From positions 25,789,091 to 25,853,090 of the forward strand of contig OY754970.1 in NCBI GenBank assembly GCA_963576475.1: a stretch of 64,000 nucleotides of DNA. Reading direction: 5' to 3'. Shown here in pieces: positions 10,519-22,665 of the stretch. The notes beneath the pieces were generated by a model. The model was not told the DNA's origin. It was given only the letters and a program-made list of their open reading frames with translations, and searched no databases. Both the position numbers and the translations under genes were made by a program. The DNA comes from Molanna angustata. Lineage: Eukaryota; Arthropoda; Insecta; Trichoptera; Molannidae. Numbering within the stretch: position 1 is the stretch's first letter; the number at the start of each line of letters is the position of its first letter.

Positions 10519-11030
10519 GTATTCTTTAAGCGTATTACGAATTGCATTGCAGAGACATATCTAAATACTTAGCGCATGCACATCGGCGTAAACTAACATT
10601 TACGAACTGTCAAAAAGTAAGGTTGATAGCGAGGAACCATACTAGTGGTTTAATACTAAAATACGAGATTTTTTCGGTGGACGATAATTTTATCGGCTTC
10701 GTTGAATATATATTTGGTAATTTTGTCAGATCAAATATCAAACAGAGTATTCAGCGATCCATACGAAATGCCGAAAATTCGCTGGAATTTCAGATAAATC
10801 GTGACATCGTGCTGTCAGTGTGAGCTTCGTTACATATTATGTTTATGTTGTTATGACAAAAAAAACATTTTCAACGTCAATCTAAGTCTTTCGAAAGCTA
10901 TCTATCTCTTTTCATTATACACAATAATGTGAAATTCTACACCATCGACCTTGAGCTTGGCGTCGTATTTAGTATTTAGTTGGTGATGTCTCTGCAACGC
11001 AATTGCTAACTTAAGAATACTAAATACTCC
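10519..11030 (+). mobile_element. Inverted-repeat element with a 93-codon ORF
   Basis: The ends are imperfect inverted repeats of about 40 bases: TATTCTTTAAG, then ATTGCATTGCAGAGACAT at the left, with the reverse complement (ATGTCTCTGCAACGCAAT) at the right. Between them an ATG frame (10542-10823) starts inside the left repeat and encodes a basic 93-residue product with no motif I know. It has the form of a short DNA transposon. The ORF may be chance, a transposase relic or a captured fragment. Confidence 0.55.
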
Positions 11031-11812
11031 AGTGAGGTTAGGAGTTTGTATTTAGGTACCTAGGACTTTGCATGCATTCGGGTCATAGTGTGCAAAACTA
11101 TAATAATATATCAGAGCAATCCAAAACCATGTCAAATTAACCCAGTGTTTTGAAACTATTAATAACGAGTTAAGCTCCAGTTCACCCAGAATTATATTTC
11201 ACATTTCAATATCTCTTGGGCCGCAAACCCCATTATACTCGTATCTTCCTAATACAAAACAAAGCGACATCCCTTGACGTTCGAGACTACCGAGAGACAC
11301 TAATGTGGGTATGTAAAATGTAGATAGCGCGGCGTTTCGATTTCACCCGGTGGCACTGGAGTATATTATAGACAAGGAGATTGTATTTAATGACGTCACT
11401 ACGAAAATTGTCTCTGATAAGCGTTGTTCTTAATACAGATAACAGAATATCTCTTCTATGTAGGTACGTAATTACAACACTGATTTTGACCCTGGTTAAT
11501 ATTCAAAATTAATATACACTAAGGAAGCACTAAAACTCTTGTAAATCTGGAGATTAAATATTTTAATCGTCCGCTATTAATCCAAATTCGACAAAAGGCA
11601 TTAGGGAATAATTGACGATAATGTAGAACGCAATATTTTTAAAGGTAGATAAGTAATTCAAAACAAGTACCTCGCTAACTTTATTTTAAGTTTATCGTTG
11701 TTTCAAACTAATAGACAATATTATTTTATGTTCAGTATTGAAAGTATAATGGGGATACTTCAAACCCTCGTAAACGTATAATCTACAAGTAAAATTGATA
11801 TAAAAACCTCAA
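11031..11812. other. Unassigned DNA
   Basis: Somewhat less AT-rich than its neighbours, especially 11200-11420. No frame, tRNA-like head or repeat was recognised. Confidence 0.35.
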
Positions 11813-13433
11813 CTCTATCTATATTATAAATTTGAATGTTTGTATGTATCTATGTATCTATGTATCTATGTATGTGTTGAATGCGCTCCTAAACCGCTCA
11901 TCCGATTGCGATGAAACTTTGGTGAACTGTCGAGAGTATACCAGGGATGGTTTCTGGATCAAAAAATTTTAACTTCTTCTTCTTCTTCATCGAGTTTTAG
12001 GTCATTTTACCTATGAAGGTGGACTATCCTGGGAACCGTTCATCCGATTGCAATTAAACTTTGGTGAATTGTCGATCGTATGCCCGGGATGATTTCTGAA
12101 TTTAAAATATTTTCTTCTTCTTCTTCTTCATCGGGTATCAGGTCATTTTACATATGAAGGTGGACTAACCTGAGAACCGTTCATCCGATTGCAATGAAAC
12201 TTTGGTGAATTGTCGAGCGTATGACCGGGATAATTTCTGGATTAAAAAATTTTTCTTCTTCTTCTTCTTCATCGGATATCAGGTCATTTTACCGATGAAG
12301 GTGGACTATCCTTGGAACCGTTCAATCAATTTCAATGAAACTTTGATGAATTGTCGAGCGTATGACCGGGACCTACTGAAGGGACGGGAGGTAATGAAGG
12401 GACGGGAGTAACCGAAGGGACGGGAGTAACCGAAGGGACGGGAGTAACCGAAGGGACGGGAGTAACCGAAGGGACGGGAGTAACCGAAGGGACGGGAGTA
12501 ACCGAAGGGACGGGAGTAACCGAAGGGACGGGAGTAACCGAAGGGACGGGAGTAACCGAAGGGACGGGAGTAACCGAAGGGACGGGAGTAACCGAAGGGA
12601 CGGGAGTAACCGAAGGGACGGGGGTAACCGAAGGGACGGGAGTAACCGAAGGGACGGGAGTAACCGAAGGGACGGGAGTAACCGAAGGGACGGGAGTAAC
12701 CGAAGGGACGGGAGTAACCGAAGGGACGGGAGTAACCGAAGGGACGGGAGTAACCGAAGGGACGGGAGTAACCGAAGGGACGGGAGTAACCGAAGGGACG
12801 GGAGTAACCGAAGGGACGGGAGTAACCGAAGGGACGGGAGTAACCGAAGGGACGGGAGTAACCGAAGGGACGGGAGTAACCGAAGGGACGGGAGTAACCG
12901 AAGGGACGGGAGTAACCGAAGGGACGGGAGTAACCGAAGGGACGGGAGTAACCGAAGGGACGGGAGTAACCGAAGGGACGGGAGTAACCGAAGGGACGGG
13001 AGTAACCGAAGGGACGGGAGTAACCGAAGGGACGGGAGTAACCGAAGGGACGGGAGTAACCGAAGGGACGGGAGTAACCGAAGGGACGGGAGTAACCGAA
13101 GGGACGGGAGTAACCGAAGGGACGGGAGTAACCGAAGGGACGGGAGTAACCGAAGGGACGGGAGTAACCGAAGGGACGGGAGTAACCGAAGGGACGGGAG
13201 TAACCGAAGGGACGGGAGTAACCGAAGGGACGGGAGTAACCGAAGGGACGGGAGTAACCGAAGGGACGGGAGTAACCGAAGGGACGGGAGTAACCGAAGG
13301 GACGGGAGGTACTGAAGGGACGGGAGGTACTGAAGGGATGGGAGGTATTGAAGAGTCTGAAGCGACGGGTGGTTATGGAGGACGATTTTTAATTATACAG
13401 GCAATACTAAGTTTGCCGGGTGTTCACTAGTTA
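11813..13433 (+). mobile_element. Helitron-like nonautonomous element (tentative)
   Basis: The left end, TCTATATTATAAATTTGAAT followed by TATGTATCTATG repeats and CGCTCATCCGATTGCGATG, and the right end, TTTGCCGGGTGTTCACTAGT, resemble the ends of Helitron-like repeats common in insects. Inside are four direct repeats of about 141 bases (from about 11894, 12036, 12177 and 12318), each with a CTTCTTCTTC tract, then the 18-base minisatellite. No RepHel coding is present. No 3' hairpin was verified, so the class is inferred. Confidence 0.45.
12368..13365. repeat. 18-base minisatellite, about 50 units
   Basis: The unit GTAACCGAAGGGACGGGA repeats with almost no variation from about 12405 to 13308 (one A to G change near 12622). 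Outer units are diverged (GAAGGGACGGGAGGTACT form), as expected when an array grows from its middle. Since 18 is divisible by three, two plus-strand frames stay open through the core; one encodes repeating VTEGTG. There is no start codon and no sign that it is translated. Confidence 0.95.
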
Positions 13434-13654
13434 GTTCATAAATATATATTTTTTCTTAAATAAATATATTTATATATTTTTGGGTGAATAGACCAAATCA
13501 CAAAATCCTGTTTTAACTTTCATTTATAGTTTCTAGTATTATTTTAGTATATTATGTTCATTTACAGGCAACTCCTGTCTACACTAAAAGTCCGCAAGAT
13601 CGAATAATATCTAGGTCACATAATGAGTAGAGAAATAGGTATAGCACTTCCTTC

Positions 13655-13862
13655 TATTATTACTGAAGGGCAAGATCAAAAGTCGCCGAGAGACTGCTGG
13701 AAGGAGACAAATGTCCTGGCTGCTTAAAATTAGGGAATGGATGGGCTTCAGAACTGTGGAGCAGATATTCCGGGCAGCATAGGACAGACAGGGATTCGCC
13801 AGAGTGACCGCCAACGTCGTGGGTTTCTGACAGGGTACCAGAAGAAGAAGAACCGCTACATA
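13655..13862 (+). mobile_element. LINE tail, family L1-like end 'IREW'
   Basis: The frame reads GRRQMSWLLKIREWMGF, then VEQIFRAA, stop, DRQGFARVTANVVGF, and ends in GAAGAAGAAG. The same C-terminal block is found at 31375-31575 (-), 52205-52352 (+) and 57490-57635 (+). This is the extreme C-terminus of a non-LTR polyprotein, here with an internal stop. Confidence 0.7.
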
Positions 13863-14000
13863 AACCACAATTTTGCGAATTATGAAATACTGTGACAAAT
13901 AGCTTTTTCATAAGTTCTAGATATCTGGATGTATATGTAATTGTGTAACTGTATATATAAGGACACATTCAAACATTTTGTAAATAAAAATCGATAGATT

Positions 14001-14296
14001 TAGCTGTGAGGCACCGGCTTAGAATAGTGCTTCCACTCTTTTCTATTATTGTTTTCGAGTGTTCCGTAAGAGCCGGGTAATCGAAAATACAACAGGCAAC
14101 AATAACATCTCATATAGTTCAGCAATGAGGTTCACCACCCATTCTGAATGTAGTGCCTTTTAGGTGAGACGAGACTGGTGTGTGGGTATACACAGATGTG
14201 TTGTGCTCCCTTTTATAAGGCAATCACACCCGCACACCTTTCGCTGGTTATCCCACTTTGTGGGATACGCCGTGATGGTATGTATGTATGTATGTA
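14001..14296 (+). mobile_element. SINE-like family 3 (copy 2)
   Basis: GTGAGGCACCGGCTTAGAAT start, GGTTCACCACCCATTC centre, GATACGCCGTGATGGTATG end with a (TATG)n tail. Good full-length reference copy of the family. Confidence 0.7.
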
Positions 14297-16485
14297 AACT
14301 CGATAGTTTCACATCGGCAGTGTTTTAATAACAGTTTCCTGCTAAATCAATATATGACATAGTGTACATGTTAGTTGTTCGGGAAGCAATCAGAGTGATA
14401 ACCATCATCAGAATCAGAAGAAGAAGATGTTCATTCGTGACTGCCATTTTTACTGAATCTATCTCTGTCACTCAACTTCTATAAGTCATGTATATTTTCT
14501 TTATTCGTTATCGAATTATAAAAGAGCGAACTACACTAACTTTAAAGTAATTTAAATTATGGCAAACCTCTTTCACCAAATTCCATGACGTGACCAATTA
14601 TGATGGCTTCGTTAAATGTTAGGGAAAAAATTGGTTATCCCGTGGTCTCAAAAAGATATCATAAATCAAACCTGTTTTGATATGAAGTGAACCAAAAACG
14701 TGACACTAAAATAGGTAAATCACAAAGGGACATTAAGTATGAAGTGAGAACGTGGTTATAAAATATGGAAAAAAGTGCACCGTACTTGTACAAGAGATAA
14801 AGCACATACAATGTTTTCCTTTTATCCTTTTCTTTCAATGAGCATTTATTTTAATACTTATACTTGAGAGTATCTCTCTCTCTCATAAAAAGTAGAATTG
14901 TGATGAATTTATTGGAAGGGGAGGGATAGTAAAGAAAAAAATATGACGTAACGTCGAATCAATCGATATAAATATTTTCATAGAAATATACAAATTTTCG
15001 TAACTCGTGTGATTTGCCAGTGATAACAAGATGACGGCATAGAATGTATGTCCTTCGTTGCCAAAAGCTTACAAAAGACTAAATGCATTCAGCGAACAAA
15101 GAAGAGACAAATGTTAGTCGTCTGTCTCCGGGATTGAATCAGAAATGAAAGGATAAGACGTCAAAAAAATGTTTCCGAAATTGCAAAAAAAGCAGCGATA
15201 CTGACATGGGAACAGACGGGACACGTGACGAGGCAATCCTGAAGTGGATAGAATGTAGATTTATGTAGATTAATCTATAAAAACAAATACAATCATACAC
15301 AAAAAATGCCTCTAACATAGCCTTGTAACGCTCAATCCTTGAATTGAACACGTATTAACAGGAACAGTTTTCGTTGCTAAACAGTGTGCATTTGGAGGAC
15401 ACGTGCTTTGAATTCAACACGAGTTTCTAAATGCATTAGTGCAACAAACTAGTGCATAATTCGAGGCAGTACTTGCCTCCTAAAGTCATAATCAACACGG
15501 AAAGGTAAATAAGCAAACCGGACTGTCACAAGTGCGCTTTATCCAGCAGTGAATCGAGCATTACTAAGAAGAAAATATATTTTTTAAACTTTCAAGTTAT
15601 GCAATCAGGAAGGAATGATAATTGTTAATGGCTGGTGGAATCGAATGCCTGAGAGTTAGATAAATATGCCATAAAACCTAAAATAAAATGTTGATCATTG
15701 TATTTGTGTGAAATAGATACGTTAATTTTCTTTGTCCCAAATAATTCAAATAAAGCCTTACCGAAACGATAAATTAAACAAAAGCTAATTTGATTTATTC
15801 AATGGTTTGATGAAACGCTAATTACCTTTCTGCGGTTACTCCGAATATTTATTGCGTTGTAACATTTTGTACCATTTTAATTAAAACAATATACATGTGA
15901 AAATCAAATATGTTGATATCATTGAGCACATTAATTATTAATGTCAAACGAAATTAATGTAATAGTCCTAAATTTAATAATTTTACTGTTGTAAAATTGT
16001 TATCTCAATTATGCATAATATAAATATAGAGAATACAAAATTAACATTCTCGCTTCAATTAAATTCCAATATTTACACAAACAGAAGTTCTTGGTCCGTC
16101 ACATGAAAAAAAATAATTAGATTTTGGAAAGTCTTAAGTTAGAGATAAAATTTCCGTTTTAATCTACTGGTGAATTTGACTCATAATGAAAACATTGAAA
16201 AAGTTAAGTGTATGAAATAGGCTAGGTGCTGAATACATAATTAAAAATAATAGTAAAAATATTAATGTTCTCCATAGTTTTACATGATGTTTTCCAACTG
16301 TCGATTTGTTCAAGAGAATTTTGTTCTCTTGACATATCGACAAAGTATCAAGCCAAGATACGAGAGATTTGTATGCAGAGTCTATATTTCTCACGGTTTT
16401 TCCAACTTTGAAATCAAAAAACACCAACTTAGGGGCTTCACAGCATACATGTTCTATATATGGATTTCCTCAGAATTCGAAGTAG
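14297..16485. other. AT-rich DNA, mostly unassigned
   Basis: At 14340-14400 a short piece (GTTAGTTGTTCGGGAAGC) matches the tail of the SINE at 30000-30182. Otherwise I see only short frames without motifs, including a pair of overlapping frames on opposite strands at 16164-16523, which I do not support as genes. Confidence 0.35.
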
Positions 16486-16489
16486 AACA

Positions 16490-17200
16490 TTTAGTGTGTC
16501 TGTGTCCCCCCTCCCCCTTATAACTTTTCATACGCTCAATTTACAGATCCAAAAATTTCAGAATATATAGATACTTATAAGCCTATAAAACTATTGTAAT
16601 CAGAATTTTCAATTTTTGTTTCATTCAGGGGTTATCAAAATTTGAATTTTTCCATATATTTCAAAAACCATATATGCAAGAAACCTGAAAATTGGTATAA
16701 ATATAAACAAATACAAAATCTCAAATTAATTTTTTCAAAAAAATTCCAGTGACTCAATTTTTTTTTTATTAAGAAAAACATTTTTACTATGATAAATTTA
16801 TGTGTTTTACTGCATATATTTCCAACGTTTTAAAAATATCGAAGTAAGCCGAAACACCCCAAATAGCTAATTTATTTTGTTATAAAAAATATTTACATTA
16901 TAGTAGTACCTACATATTAAAATTTTTACTTAATTTGATACTTAATCTCCAAATATACCATCATGCTGTTTTCATATTCTGGGTAGGAAAAAAAACTGAC
17001 CTCTATACTATCATATCCTGACATACATACCTACATGTTTTATATAGAAATCAAAATATCTTACAATGTTAATTAATTTGTGTTTAAGTGTTTATAGTTT
17101 GGTACGTAGGTACCTATTCTTCAATTATACATACCATCGCCATCGAGAGTGGGATCTCATGTGTTACATGCAATTATAAGGTCTTTGGTTACATGTAACT
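16490..17200 (+). repeat. Dispersed repeat, about 700 bases (partner 34245-35010)
   Basis: Shared landmarks in the same order in both copies: a TGTGTGT/CCCCTTATA start, CCAAAATTTCAGAA-like text, CTGAAAATT-TATA, GTAGGAAAAAA.GACTGACCTC, CCTGACATACAT and a final GCATGCAATTA-like stretch. The copies are clearly diverged, so this is an old insertion. No coding capacity. Confidence 0.6.
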
Positions 17201-17771
17201 TGTAATTATAATTGAACCTCCGTGGTGCCAGGTTTCAGAGTGAAATGTTTCCCCACGAAAACTGTAAGATCATAAGAGTAATTTTCGAATACGAGCTCCG
17301 AAGTGAGACTTACGCAGTAGAAATAATTCGTTATGCCAATGCTTTAAGTAAACGCCGTTAGCCAAATTGCGAATCGATGTTTATGTGGACTGTGTATTAT
17401 AAAAGTAGAATAAATGTTATACACACTTTTTGAGTAATGAGATTGAACGGGATATGTGCATATGTTTTAATTACCGGTACAAGATTGGAGTAAAGGACTA
17501 TACCGTGAAGTGATGCACATATAACATAAATAATATAATATAGGTCACATAATAAATAGTTCTAAAGTCACACGATGGCCAAACTATTTTGATACGATTC
17601 TCGACGGCGAATATTGACGGGTAAAGTGGCTAGTGAGAGGTGAGGAGAGACGGGTCATTTCATATTATTGCATTGCCAAATAATCAAAATTATTATAGTA
17701 CCAACACATCCAAAAATACGGCGCGTGAATTTTGAATACTGATACGAAATCGAACATTGGGTTAAGAGAGG

Positions 17772-18460
17772 ATATGGCTGACGAACGCACCGTGCGTTTT
17801 TGGTTTAACCGCTTTCGTAGTGGAAAAATCTCGTAGTGGAAAAATTTCATTTGCAGCAAATCGTTAGAATTAAAAAAAAACTCATAAATGGGTGCCTAAT
17901 AATTTGATTGATCTGCAGAGAGCAACGCGCGTTGAAACTTGCCATTGCGACGAAATGAAGAGATTTTGGACCGATGTGTGACGAAAAGTGGATTCTATAA
18001 GACAATCGAAAGCGAATAACGCAATGCGTGACCCCAGGTCAAACGCCGTAACAAAGCTTCCCCATAGAACGGTGTTTGGTGGTCAATTCATGGTGTAATT
18101 CACTTCAGCTTCCTCAGATACGGTCAAGCGATAACAGCAGATGTCCACCGTGCAGAACTCCGAACAATGATGGAGAAACTCGCAGCAAACTGCCCCACTA
18201 GACAATGTGACATTTAGCTCAAGAAAATAAACAAGAAAAGATAACTCAATGTTTGGAAGTGACAGTTGTCACGTGACTGGCAACTGTCACTTCCATACAT
18301 TGAGTTATCTTTTCTTGTTTATTTTCTTGAGCTAAATGACACGTTGTCTAGGGGGGCTGATTCGTCAATCGATTTTGATTACGCAAGACCTCACACTGCT
18401 CGACAAACAGCTAACACTACAAGACTCGCAGTTAGAAACCATCTCTCGACTTACATTTAG
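17772..18460 (+). pseudogene. mariner transposase remnant
   Basis: Translated pieces in several frames fit a mariner-family transposase in the right order: ERTVRFWFNRFRSGK (N-terminal helix-turn-helix region), a block with NEEILDRCVT, VWWSIHGVIHFSFL, ITADVHRAELRTMMEKLAA, and, after an inserted foldback element, DYARPHTARQTA. The catalytic D34D motif can be traced but carries frameshifts and stops, so the copy is dead. Neither terminal repeat was recognised. A 148-base inverted-repeat element (18201-18348) sits between the last two blocks. Confidence 0.85.
18201..18348. mobile_element. Foldback MITE nested in mariner
   Basis: Almost the whole element is one palindrome: GACAATGTGACATTTAGCTC at the left pairs with GAGCTAAATGACACGTTGTC at the right, and the arms meet near 18275. 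It is flanked by TA on both sides (18199-18200 and 18349-18350), the usual target for Tc1/mariner-type elements. Removing it rejoins two conserved mariner blocks. Confidence 0.85.
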
Positions 18461-18469
18461 GCAAAAGTT

Positions 18470-19806
18470 ACGTTAGTTTAGCATTGTATATCTGCTTTTA
18501 TTCAATATTATGTTTTCGACAAAAGATATCTACGAATGTTTAAGATTATATTTTTTTACCATTTATGAATAAGAACCCATCTAAAAACTATTTTGGAATG
18601 TACAATAATAACCTCAAGTGAATGACACATATTCAAATCTCGAAAGACCATCAAATTGACTTTTTAATGTGACAATAAATAAAAATAATATGTTGATCAT
18701 ATTTCAAAAGAGGCAGACATTTTGTTATCAGAATTTCAACCAAACAATGGCTCATTGAAACGGAAATTATCTGATGGAGGAACCACTAACTGTAAACATA
18801 TTTCATTTCGATGACAGTTGATGTGCTCTCTTGTTAAATCGTTCAGAGAGATTGATTATTTCTGATTTAAAGATAACACAACATATGCCATGATTTTTTG
18901 TAAATTGAATTGTGTATTAGGTAAGCTAAATTTCGATTTGATTAAATTTTATTTGTTCCCGAAGAAGTTTTTGGAGGGACCGTGTGTGTTGTATCCAATG
19001 TTCAATGATCAGAAGATCTTGAATAAGACAATAGTAGTTGTAGGTATACATTTGCAGTAGTGTAGTGTAACAATGAGTATTTGCTATCATAAATAATTGT
19101 ACAAGTGCAGAGCTATCCATAGAATATAAATCTTTAGGATATCTGAGAAAGTTCACATTTCAAATACATTATATTGGTATTCTCGAACAGTAAGCGATGA
19201 TGTTATTCTACAATTTCAGATTCAGAACCAACGAAAATCGGATTTATATCACATGTGATCCGATTAACCTGTGATATAAAACCTGTATTTATTTTGTAAT
19301 ACGTAAAAATGAAAGAATGTAATATGTAAGATAGAGTACGTGAAATTCAAAGCCATTATTTTATTTACACCACTGTGCAAAAAAATCTTAATTTTATTTA
19401 GTCAAATAAGTCTTGAGCATTCCTTCTAAATGGTTCCATTCCCTTCTTCCTGCCCTCACTGCAATGATCAGTGTTATTTTATACTTCGATGCTTTTTTTT
19501 CACTAAATACTTTTGTACCAAATAAAATCGGGTTGGTTGAAAAAATTTCCTAATGTCAATCAATCGCCTTAATGCACTTGCTGTAAAGATAAATAAATAC
19601 ATATATGCATAAATAAATAAAATAATACAAAAAAATAAAATAATACGAAAAAATAATTAAAAAATGAATGAATGAATGAATAAATAAATAATGAGTGAAT
19701 GAATGTATAAATAAACATATAAATAAATAAACAATCAATAAAATTAACAGTAATTAAAAAAATAGATAAAAATAAACAAATAAAAACATATATAAATAAA
19801 TTAATA
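18470..19806. other. AT-rich DNA, simple repeats towards the end
   Basis: No gene recognised. From about 19580 to 19800 the sequence is a patchwork of AAATAAATAAAT and GAATGAATGAAT repeats, which makes a long open frame on the minus strand that is composition only. Confidence 0.4.
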
Positions 19807-21073
19807 AATAAGTAAATAATAAAAATATAATTAAATATATAAATAAATAAATTTATTTATTTATTTATCAATAATAAAAATAAAATAAAATGCATTATTT
19901 TGTTTTAATAACACATTTTTTCGTGATAAACAAACGGGATAAGGTTATTTAATATAATATAATGATGGTGGGTGACATTTTGAGAATCGTTGTTAATACA
20001 CAACAGTGGTAAGTAGAACCACGTATCGAGGAATATGGTAGTGCAATTTTATGATTGGTGAAATTGCATTATTATCTTCTGGTTGGTAGCTAGCTCGTGA
20101 GATATTGGATAACAAATAGAGACGTGGCGTGATGGTGGTAATAACACACTACACTAATAATAATAATAATATCATAAATTTTAATTGATGTTTCAAATTT
20201 ATTATAGGTATGAATCAAACTATAGAGAAGTATATTATATACTTATTATGTTTGTTATTAGTGACATTAATTATTGAGCGCTGAGGAAGGTGGTCAATTG
20301 ATACCAAAAGTATATTGAGACATTGTTTTTGTATCGCTTCTCCGGCTAATAATAGGTAGGGACTATGTATGATATTCATTTATAGCGCTTTTTGGAGACT
20401 TGTAATATTTATAGTCTCACAAATCTAGAATGAAAACACAATGAAGAATTATGTGTTACCGTTGGGAATCGAACCCTAGTCTTATGGTTCATACATATAT
20501 GATTTTATCTGCAAACGAGTGGGTTGTGTCCAACCTCCTAAACTCACTAACAAACACTAAAAAACGTTATATATTATTTTTAAATTTTATTGAATTGTAT
20601 TTTTATTTTGTGGCCAACGCTAAAATCCTCACTAACAAGTCATTCTATAAAGTATTTAAATTTTGTATGGGAATTTTTCAGCATTTTCATGAAATGAGTT
20701 TATTCAATAATTTTTTAATTAAATATTTTATTATGAATAATTGATAATTCCTCAATGACATTTTATGTAAGTGATGTGTCTTTTTACCAATTTGAAATCC
20801 ATTTTTTAAGATTCCTGAGCTTGGGGTCACTTTAAAATATTTGACGATTAAAAAAAATGAGAAGCACTATGTATTCAAATATCCTTCAAAATCTAATGGG
20901 GTCTAAGCGAGTATTAGATATACCTTCATATTTGCAAAATTTGAAAATAATCGAATGAGTACTTTAGTCTATAATTGATAAAGTAAAATAAACACGCCGT
21001 ACATGCACACAGTACATAGCACACAGCACGCAGCACACAGCACATAACACACACACAGATACATTGTGATGAA
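19807..21073 (+). repeat. Tandem duplication, unit 1 (1267 bases)
   Basis: Every stretch compared is identical to 21113-22379, offset 1306 bases. It includes AT-simple sequence, a body of about 600 bases with no gene, and most of a T1 element (from 20511). It ends inside the T1 element, at ATTGTGATGAA. Confidence 0.95.
20511..21073 (+). mobile_element. Family T1 element, truncated by the duplication
   Basis: Starts AAACGAGTGGGTTGTGTCC as in the other T1 copies, carries the CACACAGCACGCAGC tract near its right side, and lacks its GTGAGGAGT end because the duplication breakpoint falls inside it. Confidence 0.55.
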
Positions 21074-21112
21074 TCTGTGATTCATTGCGAATCACAGATC
21101 ATTGTGATGAAT
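21074..21112. other. Filler at the duplication junction
   Basis: These 39 bases are not part of either unit. They contain ATCTGTGATTC and its reverse complement GAATCACAGAT five bases apart, and a second copy of ATTGTGATGAA, the last bases of the unit. This looks like templated filler made by local strand switching. Confidence 0.8.
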
Positions 21113-22379
21113 AATAAGTAAATAATAAAAATATAATTAAATATATAAATAAATAAATTTATTTATTTATTTATCAATAATAAAAATAAAATAAAATGCA
21201 TTATTTTGTTTTAATAACACATTTTTTCGTGATAAACAAACGGGATAAGGTTATTTAATATAATATAATGATGGTGGGTGACATTTTGAGAATCGTTGTT
21301 AATACACAACAGTGGTAAGTAGAACCACGTATCGAGGAATATGGTAGTGCAATTTTATGATTGGTGAAATTGCATTATTATCTTCTGGTTGGTAGCTAGC
21401 TCGTGAGATATTGGATAACAAATAGAGACGTGGCGTGATGGTGGTAATAACACACTACACTAATAATAATAATAATATCATAAATTTTAATTGATGTTTC
21501 AAATTTATTATAGGTATGAATCAAACTATAGAGAAGTATATTATATACTTATTATGTTTGTTATTAGTGACATTAATTATTGAGCGCTGAGGAAGGTGGT
21601 CAATTGATACCAAAAGTATATTGAGACATTGTTTTTGTATCGCTTCTCCGGCTAATAATAGGTAGGGACTATGTATGATATTCATTTATAGCGCTTTTTG
21701 GAGACTTGTAATATTTATAGTCTCACAAATCTAGAATGAAAACACAATGAAGAATTATGTGTTACCGTTGGGAATCGAACCCTAGTCTTATGGTTCATAC
21801 ATATATGATTTTATCTGCAAACGAGTGGGTTGTGTCCAACCTCCTAAACTCACTAACAAACACTAAAAAACGTTATATATTATTTTTAAATTTTATTGAA
21901 TTGTATTTTTATTTTGTGGCCAACGCTAAAATCCTCACTAACAAGTCATTCTATAAAGTATTTAAATTTTGTATGGGAATTTTTCAGCATTTTCATGAAA
22001 TGAGTTTATTCAATAATTTTTTAATTAAATATTTTATTATGAATAATTGATAATTCCTCAATGACATTTTATGTAAGTGATGTGTCTTTTTACCAATTTG
22101 AAATCCATTTTTTAAGATTCCTGAGCTTGGGGTCACTTTAAAATATTTGACGATTAAAAAAAATGAGAAGCACTATGTATTCAAATATCCTTCAAAATCT
22201 AATGGGGTCTAAGCGAGTATTAGATATACCTTCATATTTGCAAAATTTGAAAATAATCGAATGAGTACTTTAGTCTATAATTGATAAAGTAAAATAAACA
22301 CGCCGTACATGCACACAGTACATAGCACACAGCACGCAGCACACAGCACATAACACACACACAGATACATTGTGATGAA
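21113..22379 (+). repeat. Tandem duplication, unit 2
   Basis: Second copy of 19807-21073. The T1 element in this copy is complete and continues to 22495, so this unit keeps the original right-hand junction. Confidence 0.95.
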
Positions 22380-22495
22380 ATTTTCAGAATATAATCTCAG
22401 CATGATACTAGTTGATAATCTGCAATAAAAAATAGCATTAAAATTGCGAAATCATAACTCCCCACTATATCCTCTTGGGTTAGTGAGGAGTAAAA
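21817..22495 (+). mobile_element. Inverted-repeat element, family T1 (complete copy)
   Basis: Runs from AAACGAGTGGGTTGTGTCC to TTAGTGAGGAGTAAAAA. It is the longest T1 copy here, about 680 bases, without coding capacity. Confidence 0.55.
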
Positions 22496-22665
22496 AGTCA
22501 AAAAGGTCTTATTTTCTGTATAGTGTAAGATCACGTGATTCTAGACTTACCTTCGTCATTATGTACATAGGTATAGTGGGACTATACAAAATGAATGCTT
22601 ATAACTTAAGCCATATTATAAAGCCTGATTTTATTTCCTTAAAAGGATACCACAGCGGGTAACAA

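Noticed and set aside
10542..10823. Confident host gene
   Set aside because: It begins inside a terminal inverted repeat and matches nothing known, so it is reported only as an element-borne ORF.
12368..13365. CRISPR-like array or a VTEGTG repeat gene
   Set aside because: There are no spacers, the units are directly adjacent, and no start codon or promoter is seen. This is a minisatellite.
13611..13968. Two minus-strand ORFs
   Set aside because: They lie opposite a recognisable plus-strand LINE C-terminus.
19556..19738. Hydrophobic 60-residue membrane protein
   Set aside because: Encoded by AAATAAAT and GAATGAAT simple repeats; composition alone gives the Ile, Phe and Tyr content.
20451..22050. 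Two identical 97-codon genes
   Set aside because: The frames are identical because of the tandem duplication, span the edge of a T1 element, and have no motif.
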